Of a stretch of DNA of 64,000 bases, positions 9,005 to 17,913 are shown in pieces. Location: contig JADCHQ010000024.1 of assembly GCA_020248405.1 (NCBI GenBank), forward strand, positions 62,001-126,000, read 5' to 3'. The stretch is from Rhodocyclaceae bacterium. GTDB lineage: Bacteria; Pseudomonadota; Gammaproteobacteria; Burkholderiales; Ga0077523. A program made the position numbers and the translations under genes. The notes below the pieces were generated by a model. It did not search any database. It worked only from the letters and a program-made list of their open reading frames with translations, and was not told the origin of the DNA. Each line of letters starts with the position of its first letter. Position 1 is the stretch's first letter.

Positions 9005-10381
9005 ATGAACAAGCCACTGGAACACGCGGTACACGCCCCAAAGCGCGTGTCCCGCGAGGAATCCGCCGGTTTCGACCGCCGCACCATCGACTACATCCAG
9101 AACGCCGCCGCCCACGGCCTCTACGAGATCCGCGGCCTGGGTGCCAAGCGCCGCGTGCCTCACTTCGACGACCTGGTGTTCCTGGGCGCCTCGGTGACGC
9201 GCTACCCGCTGGAGGGCTACCGCGAGAAGTGCCACACCAAGACCGTGCTGGGCACGCGCTTTGCGAAAAAGCCCGTGGAGCTGGCCATCCCCATCACCTT
9301 CGCGGGCATGAGCTTCGGTTCCTTGTCCGCGCGGGTGAAGGAGGCGCTGGGCCGTGCCGCCAGCGAACTGGGCACCTCCACCACCACCGGCGACGGCGGC
9401 ATGACCCAGGAGGAGCGCCGTTCCTCCAAGACGCTGGTGTACCAGTGCCTGCCCTCGCGCTACGGCTTCAACCCCGACGACCTGCGCAAGGCCGACGCCA
9501 TCGAGGTGGTGGTGGGCCAGGGCGCCAAGCCCGGCGGCGGCGGCATGCTGCTGGGCCAGAAGATCAATCCACGCGTGGCCAAGATGCGCACCCTGCCCGA
9601 GGGCATCGACCAGCGCTCGGCCTGCCGACACCCCGACTGGACCGGCCCCGACGACTTGGTGATCAAGATCCAGGAGCTGCGCGAGATCACCGACTGGCAG
9701 GTGCCCATCTACGTGAAGGTGGGCGCCACCCGCGTCTACAACGATGTGAAGCTCGCCGTGCACGCCGGCGCCGACGTGGTGGTGGTGGACGGCATGCAGG
9801 GCGGTACCGCCGCCACGCAGACTGCGTTCATCGAGCACGTGGGAATCCCCACCCTGGCGGCGCTGCGCCAGGCGGTGGAGGCGCTGGAGGAGATGGACAT
9901 GCGCGGCAAGGTGCAGCTCGTCATTTCTGGGGGCATCCGCACCGGCGCTGACGTGGCCAAGGCCCTGGCCATGGGCGCGGATGCGGTGTCGGTGGGCCAG
10001 GGCGCGCTGTTCGCCATGGGGTGCAACCACGATTCCTACTGGCAGGACGGCGCGTGGCATTCCGCCGAGGCCGGTTACGAGCAACTGGGCACCGCGCCCG
10101 GCTTCTGCCACCATTGCCATACCGGCCGCTGTCCCGTGGGCATCACCACCCAGGATCCGCTGCTGGAGCTGCGGCTCGATCCCGCCAGGGGCGCCGCGCA
10201 CCTGAAGAACTATTTCAAGACCATGAACATGGAGCTCACCACCCTGGCGCGGGCGTGCGGCAAGTCCAACGTGCACCATCTGGAGCGCGAAGACCTGGTG
10301 GCGCTCACGCTGGAGGCGGCCGCCATGGCGAAACTCCCGCTGGCCGGGACGAACTGGATCCCTGGCGCTGGCGGGCTGTAG
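9005..10381 (+). CDS. mgsC: N-methylglutamate synthase subunit C (FMN/Fe-S, GltB-like)
   Basis: A 458-residue protein matching the FMN-binding synthase domain of glutamate synthases. The barrel motifs FAGMSFGSLSARVKEALGRAA, TTTGDGGM, GQGAKPGGGGML, VVVDGMQGGTAATQTAF and SGGIRTGADVAKALAMGADAVSVG are all present. The Cys cluster GCNHD followed by FCHHCHTGRCPVG supplies the [3Fe-4S] ligands. It is expected to transfer methylamine to 2-oxoglutarate, giving N-methylglutamate for MgdABCD. ATG at 9005 is taken over an upstream in-frame start inside mgsB. Confidence 0.9.
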   Translation: MNKPLEHAVHAPKRVSREESAGFDRRTIDYIQNAAAHGLYEIRGLGAKRRVPHFDDLVFLGASVTRYPLEGYREKCHTKTVLGTRFAKKPVELAIPITFAGMSFGSLSARVKEALGRAASELGTSTTTGDGGMTQEERRSSKTLVYQCLPSRYGFNPDDLRKADAIEVVVGQGAKPGGGGMLLGQKINPRVAKMRTLPEGIDQRSACRHPDWTGPDDLVIKIQELREITDWQVPIYVKVGATRVYNDVKLAVHAGADVVVVDGMQGGTAATQTAFIEHVGIPTLAALRQAVEALEEMDMRGKVQLVISGGIRTGADVAKALAMGADAVSVGQGALFAMGCNHDSYWQDGAWHSAEAGYEQLGTAPGFCHHCHTGRCPVGITTQDPLLELRLDPARGAAHLKNYFKTMNMELTTLARACGKSNVHHLEREDLVALTLEAAAMAKLPLAGTNWIPGAGGL

Positions 10382-10391
10382 GCGCGCAGCC

Positions 10392-11021
10392 GTGAAGCGG
10401 CCGGCCGCCGCCGAAGAAGAACGCGCACCATATGCCGAACCAGGCGATCGGAGCCTGGATCGCTACGTGGGGCACACCATCCGCGAGCTGCGCCAGCGCG
10501 ACCGGCTCACCATCGCGGATCTCGCCGCGCAGGTCGGCATCAGCCGCGGCATGCTTTCCAAGATCGAAACAGGTCAGGCCACCGCAAGCCTCGACTCGCT
10601 GGGTCGCATCGCCCGCGCGCTAGGCGTGTCCATGGGGCAGCTGTTCCGCACCTTCGACATGCCCACCGGTTCAGCCCAGCTGGTGAAGGCGGGCGAGGGC
10701 ATGGAGGTGGTGAGGCGCGGCACTAGGCGCGGCCACACCTATCATTTGCTGGCCTACGGCAAGGGCCCGCGCAAGGTCTTCGAGCCCTTCCTGGTCACCA
10801 TGGACGACGCCGCCGAGGTCTTCCCCAGTTTCGAGCACCCGGGCACCGAGTTCATCCACGTGCTCGAGGGCCGCATCGAATACCGCCACGGGCGCAGCAC
10901 CTGGGAACTGGGGCCGGGAGATTCGCTCACCTTCCGCGGCGACGTCCCTCACGGGCCGGAGCGGCTCATTGAGCTACCGATCCGGCTGCTGTCGGTGATC
11001 ATCTACGGCGAGGAAGCGTAG
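10392..11021 (+). CDS. XRE-family regulator with C-terminal cupin domain
   Basis: A 209-residue protein with an XRE helix-turn-helix at about residues 25-80 (IRELRQRDRLTIADLAAQVGISRGMLSKIETGQATAS) and a cupin sensor domain at about 110-205 (HPGTEFIHVLEGRIEYRHG, LGPGDSLTFRGDVPHGPE). Such regulators often control amine or amino-acid catabolism. GTG start ten bases after mgsC, so it is the last gene of the methylamine operon and a likely autoregulator. The inverted repeat at 865-877 is a candidate target. Confidence 0.87.
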   Translation: MKRPAAAEEERAPYAEPGDRSLDRYVGHTIRELRQRDRLTIADLAAQVGISRGMLSKIETGQATASLDSLGRIARALGVSMGQLFRTFDMPTGSAQLVKAGEGMEVVRRGTRRGHTYHLLAYGKGPRKVFEPFLVTMDDAAEVFPSFEHPGTEFIHVLEGRIEYRHGRSTWELGPGDSLTFRGDVPHGPERLIELPIRLLSVIIYGEEA

Positions 11022-11052
11022 CCCCTCTGAGGCTGCATCAACCCGCAGCGCC

Positions 11053-11081
11053 AAAGAAAACGGGCGCCGCGAGGGCGCCCG
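11053..11081 (-). terminator. intrinsic terminator of the porin-glnK-amtB operon
   Basis: On the minus strand an 8-bp GC stem (11081-11074 with 11068-11061, loop of five) is followed by TTTTCTTT at 11060-11053, about 33 bases after the amtB stop. The regulator on the plus strand ends at 11021, so this convergent gap holds the terminator for the minus-strand operon. Confidence 0.75.
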
Positions 11082-11113
11082 TCGATTCCAGCCGTAGCCG
11101 CGGGCAAACCGGC

Positions 11114-12496
11114 TCAGCTGTGATACGCCGTTTCTCCGTGCTCGGTGATGTCGAGCCCCTCGCGCTCCTTGTCCTCGGTCACGCGCAGCCCCACGATCAT
11201 GTCCACGATCTTGTAGAGGATGAAGCTGACCACGCCGCTCCAGACGATGGTGATGAGCACCGACTTGGTCTGGATCCACAGCTGGGCCCCCATGGTGATG
11301 CCCTCCGGGTATCCGACGCCACCGAGGCCAGGCGCCATCAGCACTCCGGTCAGGATGGCGCCGATGATCCCGCCGATGCCGTGCACTCCGAACACGTCCA
11401 GGGAGTCGTCGTAGCCGAACAGGCCCTTGAGGGTGGTCACCGCCCAGAAGCACAGGACGCCCGCGATTAGCCCAAGCAGAATCCCGCCCATGGGCCCGAT
11501 GAAGCCGCAGGCTGGCGTTACCGCCACGAGCCCCGCGACGGCCCCCGAGGCTGCGCCGAGCATCGAAGGCTTGCCGCGGAAGATCCACTCCGCGAACATC
11601 CAGCCCAGCACGGCAGCCGCGGTAGCCACCTGCGTGTTCACCAGCACGAGACCCGCTGTCCCGTCCGCGGCAAGTTCGCTGCCCACGTTGAAGCCGAACC
11701 AGCCCACCCACAGCATCGATGCGCCGATCATGGTCATGGTGAGGCTGTGCGGGGGCATGGCCTCGCGGCCGTAGCCGATGCGCTTGCCCAGCACCAGGCA
11801 GCCCACCAGCGCCGCGATGCCCGCGTTGATGTGCACCACGGTGCCGCCAGCGAAGTCCTTTGCGCCGTCGTCGGCCAGGAAGCCTCCACCCCACACCCAG
11901 TGCGCCACCGGCACATACACCGCCAGCATCCAGAGGACCATGAAGATCAGGACGGCACTGAACTTGATGCGCTCGGCGAAACCGCCAATGATGAGCGCCG
12001 GGGTGATGGCCGCGAAGGTGAGCTGGAAAGTGATGAACACGTACTCCGGTATCACGCCCTGCAGGCTGTCCGGCGTCACGCCTGAGAGAAACGCTTTCTC
12101 CAGGCTGCCGATGAAGTTGCTGCCTTCGGTGAACGCGAGCGAGTATCCGGCGGCCACCCAGACTACCGACAGCACCGAGAAGGTCACGAACACCTGCATG
12201 AGCACTGAAAGCATGTTCTTCTGGCGCACCAGCCCGCCGTAGAACAGGGCGAGGCCGGGGATCGTCATCAGGATCACGAGCACGGTGGCGGTCATCATCC
12301 AGGCCGTGGACCCGGAATCGAGTTTCGGCGCTTCCGCGGCGGCATCGGCGGGCGCCTCGGCCGCTGCGGGCGCGGCGGAGTCGGCTGCAGCTGCGGGCGC
12401 CGCAGTGTCGGCGGGCTTTTCCTCAGCCCAGGAATTGGTCACGCTCGCAAGGCCGATGGCCAGTACGGCCGCTAGCGCGGTGAGGAATCTTTTCAT
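11114..12496 (-). CDS. amtB: ammonium transporter AmtB
   Basis: A 460-residue Amt/MEP/Rh channel for ammonium uptake in the inner membrane. It has a signal peptide (residues 1-24), then an unusual Ala/Pro/Glu/Asp-rich stretch of about 40 residues before the first membrane helix, then eleven hydrophobic segments with the conserved blocks LALFYGGLVRQKN, HWVWGGGFL, DFAGGTVVHINAG and GVHGIGGIIGAI. The chosen ATG opens the signal peptide; longer in-frame starts read into the glnK region. It follows glnK by 25 bases, the usual pairing in which GlnK plugs the channel. Confidence 0.93.
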   Translation of the reverse strand: MKRFLTALAAVLAIGLASVTNSWAEEKPADTAAPAAAADSAAPAAAEAPADAAAEAPKLDSGSTAWMMTATVLVILMTIPGLALFYGGLVRQKNMLSVLMQVFVTFSVLSVVWVAAGYSLAFTEGSNFIGSLEKAFLSGVTPDSLQGVIPEYVFITFQLTFAAITPALIIGGFAERIKFSAVLIFMVLWMLAVYVPVAHWVWGGGFLADDGAKDFAGGTVVHINAGIAALVGCLVLGKRIGYGREAMPPHSLTMTMIGASMLWVGWFGFNVGSELAADGTAGLVLVNTQVATAAAVLGWMFAEWIFRGKPSMLGAASGAVAGLVAVTPACGFIGPMGGILLGLIAGVLCFWAVTTLKGLFGYDDSLDVFGVHGIGGIIGAILTGVLMAPGLGGVGYPEGITMGAQLWIQTKSVLITIVWSGVVSFILYKIVDMIVGLRVTEDKEREGLDITEHGETAYHS

Positions 12497-12521
12497 GGAA
12501 GCTGTCCCCTGGTTGTCTGCG

Positions 12522-12923
<402 letters not shown>

Positions 12924-12933
12924 CTAGCCAGCG

Positions 12934-13830
12934 TCAGAACGACTTCGTTGCTTGAGCGAAGAACGTATCGTCGCCAATGTTGGTTCCAAACCGGTTGCCC
13001 CACGCTGCTCCGGTGCCACCAGACGTGCCAATATAGGTCTTGTCGGCAGTGCTGCCCCAGTAGAACGCGCCCCAGTTGAACCCGAGGAAGTCTTTGGTGA
13101 CCCCGATCTTGTAGTCCACGAGGTCGTAGATGCTGTTCTTGGCCCCATAGCCTGGAGTGCTGGCGGTAGTCTTCAGGTACTCGGCTTCTCCGCTCCACTT
13201 CCAGGTTCCCACAGCACCGACGATGTTGAAGCCCGTTTCGCCGATGGGTACGGTTGCCGATAGGTTGGCGTAGTAGGTACCACGTGCATCCGGGACCATG
13301 AACACGCCATCACTCACCGCATACCAGACCTTGGCCGTTAACCACTTCCACCCGAGCCCGGCATAGACCTCGGCGGTATCAGGACGCTTCAAGCCAGGAA
13401 CCGCTGAAAGCTGGTATTTGCCCGGATACCAGTAATACACCGCGCCCACGTCATAACTGAAGTCGCCAAAAAACTTGTTGCGTAACCCCGCGTAGAGGTC
13501 AAGTTCATAGCTGGCACTGACATTTGTGCCTGAATAGCCCCCGTAGATGCTGCCATCAACCCCGACTGCAGCAGGTTCCCATCCGTCGGCTGGCCAGCTC
13601 ACGTTGGAACCGAACACGCCTGCGTAGAAGCCGCTGGCGTGACCGTACTCCACGGTTCCTTGAACCGCAGGTTTCTTGTTGGTCTGCGACAGCCCGCGCA
13701 CGATGTAGTCGGTTGCGAAAGTGAGGTTACCCGTAACCGAATGGGGGGAAGCCGGCTCTTCGGCATGAGCGAGGGGTGCAGCTAACCCGACACTCGCGAG
13801 GGCGAGGGCAAGGGATTTGTTCTTCGACAT
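12934..13830 (-). CDS. TorF-family putative porin
   Basis: A 298-residue outer-membrane protein with an N-terminal signal peptide (residues 1-23, ending AHA) and alternating aromatic beta-strand sequence to a terminal Phe, the usual outer-membrane insertion signal. It starts with TGNLTFATDYIVRGLSQTNKKPAVQG, typical of the TorF/Gcw_chp group found upstream of glnK-amtB in betaproteobacteria. A role in outer-membrane passage of ammonium or small amines is inference from the operon. The start follows AGGAAC. First gene of the predicted NtrC/sigma-54 operon. Confidence 0.82.
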   Translation of the reverse strand: MSKNKSLALALASVGLAAPLAHAEEPASPHSVTGNLTFATDYIVRGLSQTNKKPAVQGTVEYGHASGFYAGVFGSNVSWPADGWEPAAVGVDGSIYGGYSGTNVSASYELDLYAGLRNKFFGDFSYDVGAVYYWYPGKYQLSAVPGLKRPDTAEVYAGLGWKWLTAKVWYAVSDGVFMVPDARGTYYANLSATVPIGETGFNIVGAVGTWKWSGEAEYLKTTASTPGYGAKNSIYDLVDYKIGVTKDFLGFNWGAFYWGSTADKTYIGTSGGTGAAWGNRFGTNIGDDTFFAQATKSF

Positions 13831-13905
13831 GATCAGTTCCTTTTTTTGACGGTTATCAACAACTAGCGGATCAATGCCGCTGGCAAACGTTGCAAAAGGC
13901 GAAAC

Positions 13906-13920
13906 GCAAAGCACATGCCA
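13906..13920 (-). promoter_or_regulatory. sigma-54 (RpoN) promoter for porin-glnK-amtB
   Basis: On the minus strand the element reads TGGCATGTGCTTTGC, against the consensus TGGCACG-N4-TTGC. The invariant GG (13919-13918) and GC (13907-13906) are exactly ten bases apart. The expected start point is near 13894, leaving a leader of about 64 bases before the porin ATG. Confidence 0.7.
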
Positions 13921-13981
13921 CCTAAATATACACACAAATTCAACGAGTTGACTTCCGATGGCCATTTTTTTGCCGCGCGTC

Positions 13982-13998
13982 AGCACCGTCGCGGTGCA
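13982..13998. promoter_or_regulatory. NtrC-binding site 1
   Basis: AGCACCGTCGCGGTGCA matches the 17-base NtrC consensus TGCACY-N5-GGTGCA at every specified position but the first. Its centre is about 96 bases upstream of the predicted sigma-54 start point, a normal enhancer distance. Confidence 0.65.
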
Positions 13999-14012
13999 TG
14001 CGGTCTGCCATG

Positions 14013-14029
14013 CGCACACGCCAGGTGCG
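14013..14029. promoter_or_regulatory. NtrC-binding site 2 (weaker)
   Basis: CGCACACGCCAGGTGCG keeps the GCAC and GGTGC cores with the correct N5 spacing but has mismatches at both ends and one inside. Its centre is 31 bases from site 1, about three helical turns, like paired NtrC sites at enterobacterial glnA. Confidence 0.5.
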
Positions 14030-14104
14030 TGTGTGCCGCAGGTTGAGGCTGCACCACGCCCGCTTGCTACACTTGCCTTGCGCGTTATCGACAGGAGCTT
14101 CGCC

Positions 14105-14350
14105 GTGTTTAACCCGCCTTTCCTCGACGAACTAGGCCGCCGTCTGCAGGCCCTTGCCGCCCAGACGCCTGTGGTAGACCTCGAAAAGAACGCCCGCGCC
14201 CTGCTGGCCAGCGCCTTCTCCAGGCTTGATCTGGTCACCCGCGAGGAATTCGACGCCCAGGCGCGGCTGCTGGCCCGCACCCGGGAGCAGTTGGAGCAAC
14301 TCGAGGCGCGCGTGGCGCAGCTCGAGGCGCGGGCCGCGCGCCCCCTCTGA
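14105..14350 (+). CDS. ubiK: ubiquinone biosynthesis accessory factor UbiK (BMFP/YqiC)
   Basis: An 81-residue protein of the membrane fusogenic/UbiK family: an N-terminal amphipathic region (FNPPFLDELGRRLQAL) and a C-terminal coiled coil (about residues 45-78, EFDAQARLLARTREQLEQLEARVAQLEAR). UbiK assists UbiJ in the aerobic ubiquinone complex. The GTG start follows AGGAG; upstream in-frame codons lie in the NtrC-site region. It is followed closely by comM, a common pairing. Confidence 0.83.
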   Translation: MFNPPFLDELGRRLQALAAQTPVVDLEKNARALLASAFSRLDLVTREEFDAQARLLARTREQLEQLEARVAQLEARAARPL

Positions 14351-14360
14351 GCGCTTGGCC

Positions 14361-15860
14361 ATGGGGCTCGCCGTGCTGCGCAGCCGCGCCCTGGCGGGCA
14401 TGTCAGCGCCGCAGGTGGACGTGGAGGTGCACGTCTCGGGCGGCCTGCCCAACTTCACCATCGTGGGGCTGCCCGAGACCGAGGTGAAGGAGGCGCGCGA
14501 CCGGGTGCGCGCGGCCCTCAAGAACTGCCGCTTCGAATTCCCGGCCGGCCGCATCACGGTCAATCTGGCTCCGGCCGATCTGCCTAAGGACAGCGGCCGC
14601 TTCGATCTGCCTATCGCCCTGGGCATCCTGGCGGCTTCGGGCCAGATGCGGCGCGAACAGCTCGATGGCTACGAGTTCGCGGGCGAACTTGCCCTCACCG
14701 GCATGCTGCGCCCGGTGCGCGGGGCGCTCGCCATGGCCTTTGGTGTGCACGCCCAGGGGCACGCTTTTGTCCTGCCGGCCGCGAGCGCGGCCGAGGCAGC
14801 CCTGGTGGAGGATGCAACCGTGTTCGGTGCCGCCAGCCTGCTGGAGGTGTGCGCGCACTTCGACGGCCATGCCCTGCCGCGCGCCCAGGCTGGCGGCGCC
14901 CACGCCGACCCGCCCACCTACCCCGACCTGCGGGACGTTAAGGGCCAGTTGCAGGCCCGCCGCGCTCTGGAAGTGGCCGCCGCGGGCGGCCACAGCCTGC
15001 TCATGACCGGGCCACCCGGCACGGGCAAGACCATGCTCGCCGAGCGGCTACCCGGCATCCTCCCGCCCATGACCGAGGCCGAGGCGCTGGCCTGCGCCGC
15101 CGTGCAATCGCTGGCCGACGGCGGTTTCGACCTCCGCCACTGGATGCGCCGTCCCTACCGTGCGCCCCACCATACCGCCTCGGCCGTGGCCCTGGTGGGT
15201 GGCGGCAATCCGCCGCGGCCGGGCGAGATCTCCCGGGCCCATCACGGCGTGCTGTTCCTCGACGAACTGCCCGAGTTCGACCGGCGGGTGCTGGAAGTGC
15301 TGCGCGAGCCGCTGGAATCGGGGCGCATCGTCATCTCCCGCGCCGCCCGCCAGGCGGAGTTCCCGGCGCGGTTCCAGTTCGTGGCCGCCATGAATCCCTG
15401 CCCCTGCGGCTACCTGGGCCATCCCGGCGGACGCTGCCGCTGCACCCCCGACCAGGTGGCGCGCTACCGCGGCCGGCTGTCGGGGCCGCTGCTCGACCGC
15501 ATCGATCTGCAGGTGGAGGTGCCGGTGCCCGCCCAGCAGGAGCTGTCCGAGCCGGCCCCGGGCGAGCCGAGCGCCGCCGTGCTGGCGCGCACCACCGCCG
15601 CGCGTGAAGGCCAGCTGGCGCGCCAGGGCTGCGCCAACGCGCAACTGGCGGGCGAGGCCCTGCAGACCCACGCCCAGCCCGACGAAGCCGGCGCGGCGTT
15701 GCTGCGGCAGGCGGCCGCCCGGCTGGGGCTCTCCGCTCGCGGCCACCACCGCCTGCTGCGGGTGGCGCGCACCATCGCTGATCTGGCACGGGAGCCGGTC
15801 ATTCGCGCCGTCCACGTGGCTGAAGCCATCCAGTTACGGCGTCCGCCCGCCCAGCCCTGA
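14361..15860 (+). CDS. comM: ComM/YifB-family Mg-chelatase-like AAA+ ATPase
   Basis: A 499-residue AAA+ protein. The N-terminal ChlI-like domain carries VEVHVSGGLPNFTIVGLPETEVKEARDRV; the ATPase core has Walker A GPPGTGKTM at about 217-225 and Walker B VLFLDELPEF; a Cys-rich MNPCPCGYLGHPGGRCRC segment and the C-terminal Mg_chelatase_C region with LSARGHHRLLRVARTIADL follow. ComM is a hexameric branch-migration helicase used in natural transformation; presence of the gene alone does not show competence. ATG at 14361 begins the family's MGLAVLRSRAL N terminus. Confidence 0.92.
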   Translation: MGLAVLRSRALAGMSAPQVDVEVHVSGGLPNFTIVGLPETEVKEARDRVRAALKNCRFEFPAGRITVNLAPADLPKDSGRFDLPIALGILAASGQMRREQLDGYEFAGELALTGMLRPVRGALAMAFGVHAQGHAFVLPAASAAEAALVEDATVFGAASLLEVCAHFDGHALPRAQAGGAHADPPTYPDLRDVKGQLQARRALEVAAAGGHSLLMTGPPGTGKTMLAERLPGILPPMTEAEALACAAVQSLADGGFDLRHWMRRPYRAPHHTASAVALVGGGNPPRPGEISRAHHGVLFLDELPEFDRRVLEVLREPLESGRIVISRAARQAEFPARFQFVAAMNPCPCGYLGHPGGRCRCTPDQVARYRGRLSGPLLDRIDLQVEVPVPAQQELSEPAPGEPSAAVLARTTAAREGQLARQGCANAQLAGEALQTHAQPDEAGAALLRQAAARLGLSARGHHRLLRVARTIADLAREPVIRAVHVAEAIQLRRPPAQP

Positions 15861-15867
15861 TCCGCGT

Positions 15868-15892
15868 TGGGCCGGCGATTGCTTGCTAGCAT
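15868..15892 (+). promoter_or_regulatory. candidate promoter for the pot operon
   Basis: The 41-base gap before potA contains TGGGCCGGCGATTGC (15868-15882), which keeps the sigma-54 GG-N10-GC spacing but deviates inside the -24 box, and overlapping it TGCTAGCAT (15884-15892), which reads as an extended -10 sigma-70 element. The sigma-54 reading would leave only about eight leader bases, so the sigma-70 reading is preferred. Confidence 0.3.
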
Positions 15893-15901
15893 CCCGCTCC
15901 C

Positions 15902-17029
15902 ATGCAAAGCGATGACGATTCTCCTCAGGCCGACGGGCAGAGCCTGCTGCGCGTGGCCGGTGCGCGCCGGACGTTCCTCACGCCCGAGGGGTCGGCCGTG
16001 CGCGCCCTTGATGGGGTGGACCTGAACATCCGGCCCAACGAATTCCTCACCCTGCTCGGCCCCTCTGGCTGCGGCAAGACCACGCTGCTGCGGGCCATCG
16101 CCGGTTTCGAGGACCTGGATGGAGGCCGCCTCGAACTGGAGGGCCGCAGCCTCGAAGACGTACCGCCCCACCGGCGCCCCTTCAACACGGTATTCCAGAG
16201 CTACGCCCTGTTCCCGCATCTGGACGCGCGAGACAACGTGGGCTACGGGCTGGACGCCGCGCGCGTGCCGCGGGCCGAGCGCGAGCGCCGGGTGGACGAG
16301 GCGCTCGCGCTGGTGGGGCTTTCCGAACTGGGCCGGCGCCGCCCGCGGCAGCTCTCCGGCGGCCAGCAGCAGCGCGTGGCGCTCGCCCGCGCGCTGGTGA
16401 ACCGTCCCAGGCTGCTGCTGCTCGACGAGCCGCTCTCGGCGCTGGACCGCGGCCTGCGCCAGGCCATGCAGATAGAGCTCAAGAACCTGCAGCACACCGT
16501 GGGGATCACCTTCGTGGTGGTCACCCACGACCAGGAGGAGGCGCTCACCATGTCCGACCGCATTGCCGTGATGCGTGCCGGGCGCATCCTGCAGCTCGGT
16601 CCGCCGGGCCGCATCTATGACACCCCTGCCGACCGCTTTGTGGCCCGGTTCGTGGGCGACAGCAACGTGCACGCTGGCCGAGTGGCGGCGGTATCGGCCC
16701 GGGGCGCGTTGATCACCCTGGACGAGGGCTTCGAGCTGCATGCCGAGGGCACCGGCTTCGCGCCCGGCGAAGCGGTGGATGCCATGTTGCGGCCGGAGCG
16801 CTTGATGCTCGCCCGGGAGCCTGGCGCGGGCCCGGCGCTGCAGGCCGTGGTGGAGCGCGTGGTGTTCGTGGGGGCCGACGTACAGGTGCACTTGCGCCTT
16901 CCTGGCGGCGCCGCGCTGCGGGCGCTGCACCGCCACTTGCCTGGCGCCGAACCGCCACCCAATGTGGGCGGGCAGGCCTTCATCCGCTACGAGCCCGCTG
17001 CCGTGCATCTGATGAGGTCCGCGCCGTGA
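15902..17029 (+). CDS. potA: polyamine-type ABC transporter ATP-binding protein
   Basis: A 375-residue ABC ATPase of the spermidine/putrescine group. Walker A LLGPSGCGKTT (about 50-60), Q-loop FQSYALFPH, signature LSGGQQQR, Walker B LLLLDEPLSALD and the switch His VTHDQEEAL are all present, followed by a C-terminal TOBE-like domain from about residue 255. It energises the PotB/PotC permeases encoded next; its TGA overlaps the potB GTG. Polyamine specificity is family-level inference. Confidence 0.88.
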   Translation: MQSDDDSPQADGQSLLRVAGARRTFLTPEGSAVRALDGVDLNIRPNEFLTLLGPSGCGKTTLLRAIAGFEDLDGGRLELEGRSLEDVPPHRRPFNTVFQSYALFPHLDARDNVGYGLDAARVPRAERERRVDEALALVGLSELGRRRPRQLSGGQQQRVALARALVNRPRLLLLDEPLSALDRGLRQAMQIELKNLQHTVGITFVVVTHDQEEALTMSDRIAVMRAGRILQLGPPGRIYDTPADRFVARFVGDSNVHAGRVAAVSARGALITLDEGFELHAEGTGFAPGEAVDAMLRPERLMLAREPGAGPALQAVVERVVFVGADVQVHLRLPGGAALRALHRHLPGAEPPPNVGGQAFIRYEPAAVHLMRSAP

Positions 17030-17913
17030 GCGGTGCACTGTCAGCGCGGCGGCGCCGCGCGCTGGCCGGGTTGCTTGCGCCCCACTCGCTGCTGCTGGCC
17101 GCCTTCTTTGTGGTGCCGCTCGCCATCATGGCGGTCTACAGCGTGCTCACGCCGGGTCTGTACGGTGGTGTGGAATGGGAGTTCTACCCCTACGGCTATG
17201 GACGGGTGCTGGGCGCTCCCCTGGGCGAGGTGGAAGAGTTCGATCCGGTCTACGGCGAGATCCTGCTGCGTTCGCTGCGCCTTGCTCTGACCACCGTGGT
17301 GGTGACCCTGCTGTTGTGCTACCCGGCCGCCTTCTGGGTAAGCCGGCTGCCGCCGCGGCGGCGCGCGCTGGTGCTGTTCCTCGTCACGCTGCCGTTTTTC
17401 GCCAACCTGATCGTGCGCGTGTACGCGTGGATGCTGATCCTTCGGCCCACCGGGGTGCTCAACCAGCTGCTCGGGCTGGCGGGGCTGCCAGCGGCGGACC
17501 TCATGTTCAGCGAGACGGCGGTGGTGATCGGGCTCTGTTACGTGCTGCTGCCCTTCATGTTCCTGCCGCTGTACGCCGCCGTGGAGCGGCTCGACCCCGC
17601 CCTTGTGCAGGCTTCCCGGGACCTGGGCGCGGGCGCGTTGTTCACGTTCCGCCGGGTGATCCTGCCGCTTACCGCGCCGGGCATCCTGGGCGGCTGCATC
17701 CTGGTGTTCATCCCGGCCTTCGGCAACTTCGTGGTGGCCTCGCTGCTGGGCGGCGCCAAGGTGATGCTGGTGGGCAACCTGATCGAACAGCAGTTCCTGG
17801 CGGCGCGCAACTGGCCCTTCGGCGCGGCCCTGGCCATGCTGTTGCTTGCCGCCGTGCTGGTGCTGCTGGTGGTGTACGTGGTGCGGACCCCTCACCCCGA
17901 GGGCGTGCGGTGA
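17026..17913 (+). CDS. potB: polyamine-type ABC transporter permease PotB
   Basis: A 295-residue inner-membrane permease with six predicted helices and the BPD-transport EAA-type loop near residues 195-215 (LVQASRDLGAGALFTFRRVILPL). The N-terminal helix (LLAPHSLLLAAFFVVPLAIMAVYSV) is typical of PotB/H. The GTG start overlaps the potA stop (GTGA), and the 3' end overlaps potC in the same way. Confidence 0.87.
   Translation: MSGALSARRRRALAGLLAPHSLLLAAFFVVPLAIMAVYSVLTPGLYGGVEWEFYPYGYGRVLGAPLGEVEEFDPVYGEILLRSLRLALTTVVVTLLLCYPAAFWVSRLPPRRRALVLFLVTLPFFANLIVRVYAWMLILRPTGVLNQLLGLAGLPAADLMFSETAVVIGLCYVLLPFMFLPLYAAVERLDPALVQASRDLGAGALFTFRRVILPLTAPGILGGCILVFIPAFGNFVVASLLGGAKVMLVGNLIEQQFLAARNWPFGAALAMLLLAAVLVLLVVYVVRTPHPEGVR

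Noticed and set aside
14049..14065. Third NtrC-like site upstream of ubiK
   Set aside because: Only the left half (GCACC) is present and the spacing from the other two sites is out of phase.
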